NCBI GenBank assembly: GCA_035264765.1
Contig: DATFPQ010000121.1
Location: 1 to 23,728 of the forward strand
Source of the DNA: DATFPQ01 sp035264765
Lineage (GTDB): Bacteria; Actinomycetota; Actinomycetes; Actinomycetales; Angustibacteraceae
Direction: 5' to 3'
Length of the DNA stretch: 23,728 bases
Shown: positions 21,848-23,728 of the stretch, piece after piece
How positions within the stretch are numbered: the stretch's first letter is position 1
How the letters are laid out: every line of letters begins with the position of its first letter
The notes under the pieces: model-generated
The model's input: only the letters and a program-made list of their open reading frames with translations
What the model was told of the DNA's origin: nothing
The model's database searches: none
Program-made: the position numbers and the translations under genes

Positions 21848-23146
21848 CTACCCGGCCGCCTTCTGCTCCGCGGCGATGGCCGTGATCGGCGTCGTGTCGC
21901 TGCGCTTGAGCGCGTCGAAGACCGTGCCCGCCTTCGCCTCGTCCCACAGGACGACCGACCCGGCGCCGGCCCGGCGGGCGGTGCCCGTCACCGGCACGGT
22001 CAGGGACACCCCGCCCGACCCAGCGCTCGACTTCATGCCGAGCAGGAAGCGCGCCAGCGCGACCTGGCCCATCTGGTCGTCCACGGTCAGCGACGACCCG
22101 CCGGCCCGGGCCAGCGGGAAGGTGCGGAACGGGTTGACCAGCGTGGTGGGGGCGCTGGCCTTGCCGACGATGGCGGCCAGCACCTCACGCTGGCGCTCGA
22201 CCCGGCCCAGGTCGCCGCGTGGGTCGGAGTACCGGGCCCGGGCGTAGCCGAGCGCCACCTTGCCGTCGGCCTGCTGGCACCCCTTCTTCAGGTTGATGCC
22301 GGCGTTCTTGTCGTTCATCGCGCGCTTGGGGCAGATTTGCACGCCGCCCACGGCGTCGACCATGGTGGCGAAGCCGCCGAAGCCGATCTCCACGTAGTCG
22401 TCGATCTGGACGCCGGTGGCCCCCTCCAGGCTCTGCGCCAGCAGCTTCGCGCCACCGAACGAGTACGCCGAGTTGAGCTTGTTGGAGCCGTGGCCCGGGA
22501 TCGGCACGTAGGAGTCCCGCGGGACGCTCATCAGCACGGTCGGCCCACCCGAGGCCGGCACGTGCAACAGCATGATCGTGTCGGTGCGCTTGCCGAAGGT
22601 GTCGCCGCCCGTGTGCAGCTCACGCTGCTGCGCCTTGGTGAGCCCCTTGCGGGAGTCCGAGCCGACCACGAGGTACGTGCGCCCCGGCGTAGAGGCGACC
22701 CCACCGGACAGGACGGCCGTACGAGTGAGGCTCTGCCAAGCCGTGGCGGCCACTGCGAACGGGTACACCAGGACCGCGATCACGAGCAGCAGGACGAGGG
22801 TGCGCACCAGCCGGCGCCGACGATGCCGAGGAGGTCCCGGCGTCGGCAGAACCCGAGCCTGCTGCGGCCGGGACCCGGCGCGAGACCGTCCACCGGGCGG
22901 CGGCCCCAGGGGTCCTACCGGAGGCGGTCCCCCGGGTCGCTGGGCGCTCCGGCCGTCTTCGCGGCGCGATCCGGGCGGCAGGACGCCGGCCCCGGGCGGG
23001 GCGTCCGGCGTCCGGCCGGAGCCGGCACGAGAGGCGTCGCGAGAGGCGTCGCGAGAGGTGGAGCCAGGTGCAGGCCGACGCGACCCCGTCCCGACCGGTA
23101 TGACCTGCGTTCGGTCCGGGTCGTACGGTCGCTGATCTTCTGCCAT
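21848..23146 (-). CDS. LytR-CpsA-Psr (LCP) family cell-wall polymer ligase
   Basis: A 432-residue type II membrane protein expected to transfer polyprenyl-linked glycopolymers to peptidoglycan. Residues 1-112 are a cytosolic disordered Pro/Gly/Arg tail that includes an SRDA repeat from a 12-bp tandem duplication (23031-23054). One TM helix spans about 114-136 after an Arg-rich stop. The extracellular LCP domain starts at TYLVVGSDSRKG (157-168) and contains KRTDTIMLLHV (186-196, catalytic-type Asp189), SVPRDSYVPIPGHGSNKLN (207-225, Arg210/Asp211) and YARARYSDPRGDLGRVERQ (301-319). Cys272 and Cys290 could form a disulfide. The start is ATG 23146; TACCCT lies 7 nt upstream and there is no Shine-Dalgarno sequence, so it is probably leaderless. 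Confidence 0.92.
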   Translation of the reverse strand: MAEDQRPYDPDRTQVIPVGTGSRRPAPGSTSRDASRDASRAGSGRTPDAPPGAGVLPPGSRREDGRSAQRPGGPPPVGPLGPPPGGRSRAGSRPQQARVLPTPGPPRHRRRRLVRTLVLLLVIAVLVYPFAVAATAWQSLTRTAVLSGGVASTPGRTYLVVGSDSRKGLTKAQQRELHTGGDTFGKRTDTIMLLHVPASGGPTVLMSVPRDSYVPIPGHGSNKLNSAYSFGGAKLLAQSLEGATGVQIDDYVEIGFGGFATMVDAVGGVQICPKRAMNDKNAGINLKKGCQQADGKVALGYARARYSDPRGDLGRVERQREVLAAIVGKASAPTTLVNPFRTFPLARAGGSSLTVDDQMGQVALARFLLGMKSSAGSGGVSLTVPVTGTARRAGAGSVVLWDEAKAGTVFDALKRSDTTPITAIAAEQKAAG

Positions 23147-23153
23147 GCGGACC

Positions 23154-23159
23154 AGGGTA
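23154..23159 (-). promoter_or_regulatory. Candidate -10 box for the leaderless LCP gene
   Basis: TACCCT on the minus strand ends 7 nt before ATG 23146. It is the same hexamer as at the trmH-like and dedA starts. No clear -35 box. Confidence 0.5.
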
Positions 23160-23210
23160 GAGCCCTGACCAGGGACGTCTCGTCGGCGACCGCCGGGCGG
23201 GGTTCCCTCG

Positions 23211-23310
23211 GTGAGCCACGATTCGGCTCTTTCGGCCCGATCGTGGCAACGGCCGCTGGTGTGGCGAAGCGCCTTGCCACGATGACGGCGATTCGCCCGG
23301 GACCGCCGGG
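23211..23310. repeat. Stem-loop intergenic repeat, copy 1
   Basis: This copy aligns without gaps to 23411-23510 (offset exactly 200 bp), with about 83 of 100 bases identical by hand count. Its core is the inverted repeat ATCGTGGCAA (23240-23249) with TTGCCACGAT (23274-23283), preceded by CGATTCGGCT. It lies in the 411-bp gene-free stretch 23147-23557, which otherwise holds only the LCP promoter region and GC-rich filler. Confidence 0.75.
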
Positions 23311-23410
23311 AGCCGCGCTCCCCGAGGGGCTGGGAACCCGCCGGCGCCGCACTGCGCCAGGGGCCGGCAACCGCCCGGAGCCACACCCCCCGCCGGGTGG
23401 GGTCACCTCC

Positions 23411-23510
23411 GTGCACCGCGATTCGGCTCATTCGGCCAGATCGTGGCAACGGCTGCTGCTGCGGCGAAGTGCGTTGCCACGATCACGCCAATTCCCCGGG
23501 AACCGCCGTG
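23411..23510. repeat. Stem-loop intergenic repeat, copy 2
   Basis: The second copy of the element. Here the stem is longer: GATCGTGGCAACG (23439-23451) is perfectly complementary to CGTTGCCACGATC (23472-23484), 13 bp. The loop differs from copy 1 while the stem arms are kept, which suggests that the structure matters or that the element spreads as a structured repeat. Confidence 0.75.
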
Positions 23511-23557
23511 CCGCGCCCACCGGCGGGCGTGCGGCGTCACTCCGCGACAGGTTACGC

Positions 23558-23728
23558 CTAGACCGTCCGGCCCTGCCGGTCCCGCGGCAGCAAACGCACG
23601 GTCGGCAGGGCGGGCGCGCGAAGCGGGTCGGCGCCGCAGCCCGGCACGGTCCCGAAGCGCCGGCCGGCCGCCCAGTCCTCGCGCGCCTGCACGATCTCCT
23701 CGTGCGAGGTGCCGACGAAGTTCCACCA
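23558..23728 (-). CDS. Pirin family protein, C-terminal fragment (runs off the window)
   Basis: The last 56 codons of a gene that continues beyond the right edge, ending in TAG at 23558-23560. The translation begins WWNFVGTSHEEIVQAREDW and ends PALPTVRLLPRDRQG before a short tail. The pattern WWNFVG-S-EEI--AR-DW is the characteristic C-terminal segment of pirins, iron-binding bicupin proteins with possible quercetinase or transcription-cofactor roles. The metal-binding cupin motifs would lie outside the window, so the activity cannot be judged. Confidence 0.82.
   Translation of the reverse strand, partial: WWNFVGTSHEEIVQAREDWAAGRRFGTVPGCGADPLRAPALPTVRLLPRDRQGRTV

Noticed and set aside
23162..23557. 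CRISPR array suggested by repeated GATCGTGGCAAC units
   Set aside because: There are only two copies, each a 100-bp imperfect stem-loop with diverging ends, no uniform spacers and no cas genes.

Overview
The window is very GC-rich, with strong third-position G/C bias, many GTG starts, start codons lying 6-7 nt after TAnnnT boxes, a Tat-type signal and GC-only hairpin terminators. It also has actinobacterial families such as DUF3151, an LCP protein with a long disordered N-tail, and a TrmB-like/LuxR regulator. This points to a chromosomal segment of a high-GC Actinomycetota, perhaps of the Frankiales/Geodermatophilales type; the genus cannot be read from the sequence. I saw no rRNA, tRNA, CRISPR array, transposase or phage gene.

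Left part (1-8.7 kb), mostly minus strand and housekeeping: a DEAD-box RNA helicase with a DbpA-like RNA-binding tail, a divergent nitronate monooxygenase, a VOC protein, purA with a translationally coupled GNAT acetyltransferase, a LuxR-type regulator with an operator-like palindrome at its start, a DUF3151 protein and class II fructose-bisphosphate aldolase (fba). Middle-left (8.8-11.5 kb): type II dehydroquinase (aroQ), a CoA-disulfide-reductase-like flavoprotein, and a divergent NagD-like HAD phosphatase.

Middle (11.5-18.6 kb), the accessory core, all plus strand. A small secreted two-cysteine helical protein is preceded by a nested multi-stem RNA leader and followed by a strong terminator. 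Then comes a tight four-gene operon: a fatty acyl-CoA reductase fused to a HAD-IB phosphatase, a zinc-dependent MDR dehydrogenase, a divergent LarA-like (nickel-pincer racemase superfamily) protein and a PlsC-type acyltransferase. The last three genes are joined by overlaps or a short SD-containing gap. Reductase, phosphatase, oxidoreductase, racemase-like enzyme and acyltransferase together suggest synthesis or remodelling of an unusual lipid. I know no characterised pathway with this set; it is the best candidate here for an undescribed system.

Right part (18.7-23.7 kb): a Tat-exported alpha-carbonic anhydrase, then trmH and dedA transcribed divergently from mirror-image leaderless-type promoters, a protein with a Rho_N/SAP-like N-terminus and an unnamed C-terminal domain, an LCP cell-wall ligase, a gene-free stretch carrying a duplicated stem-loop repeat, and the C-terminal end of a pirin. 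The neighbourhood purA / DUF3151 / fba / dedA resembles the arrangement I recall around fba in other actinobacteria, so the 8.8-19.6 kb block may be a lineage-specific insertion.
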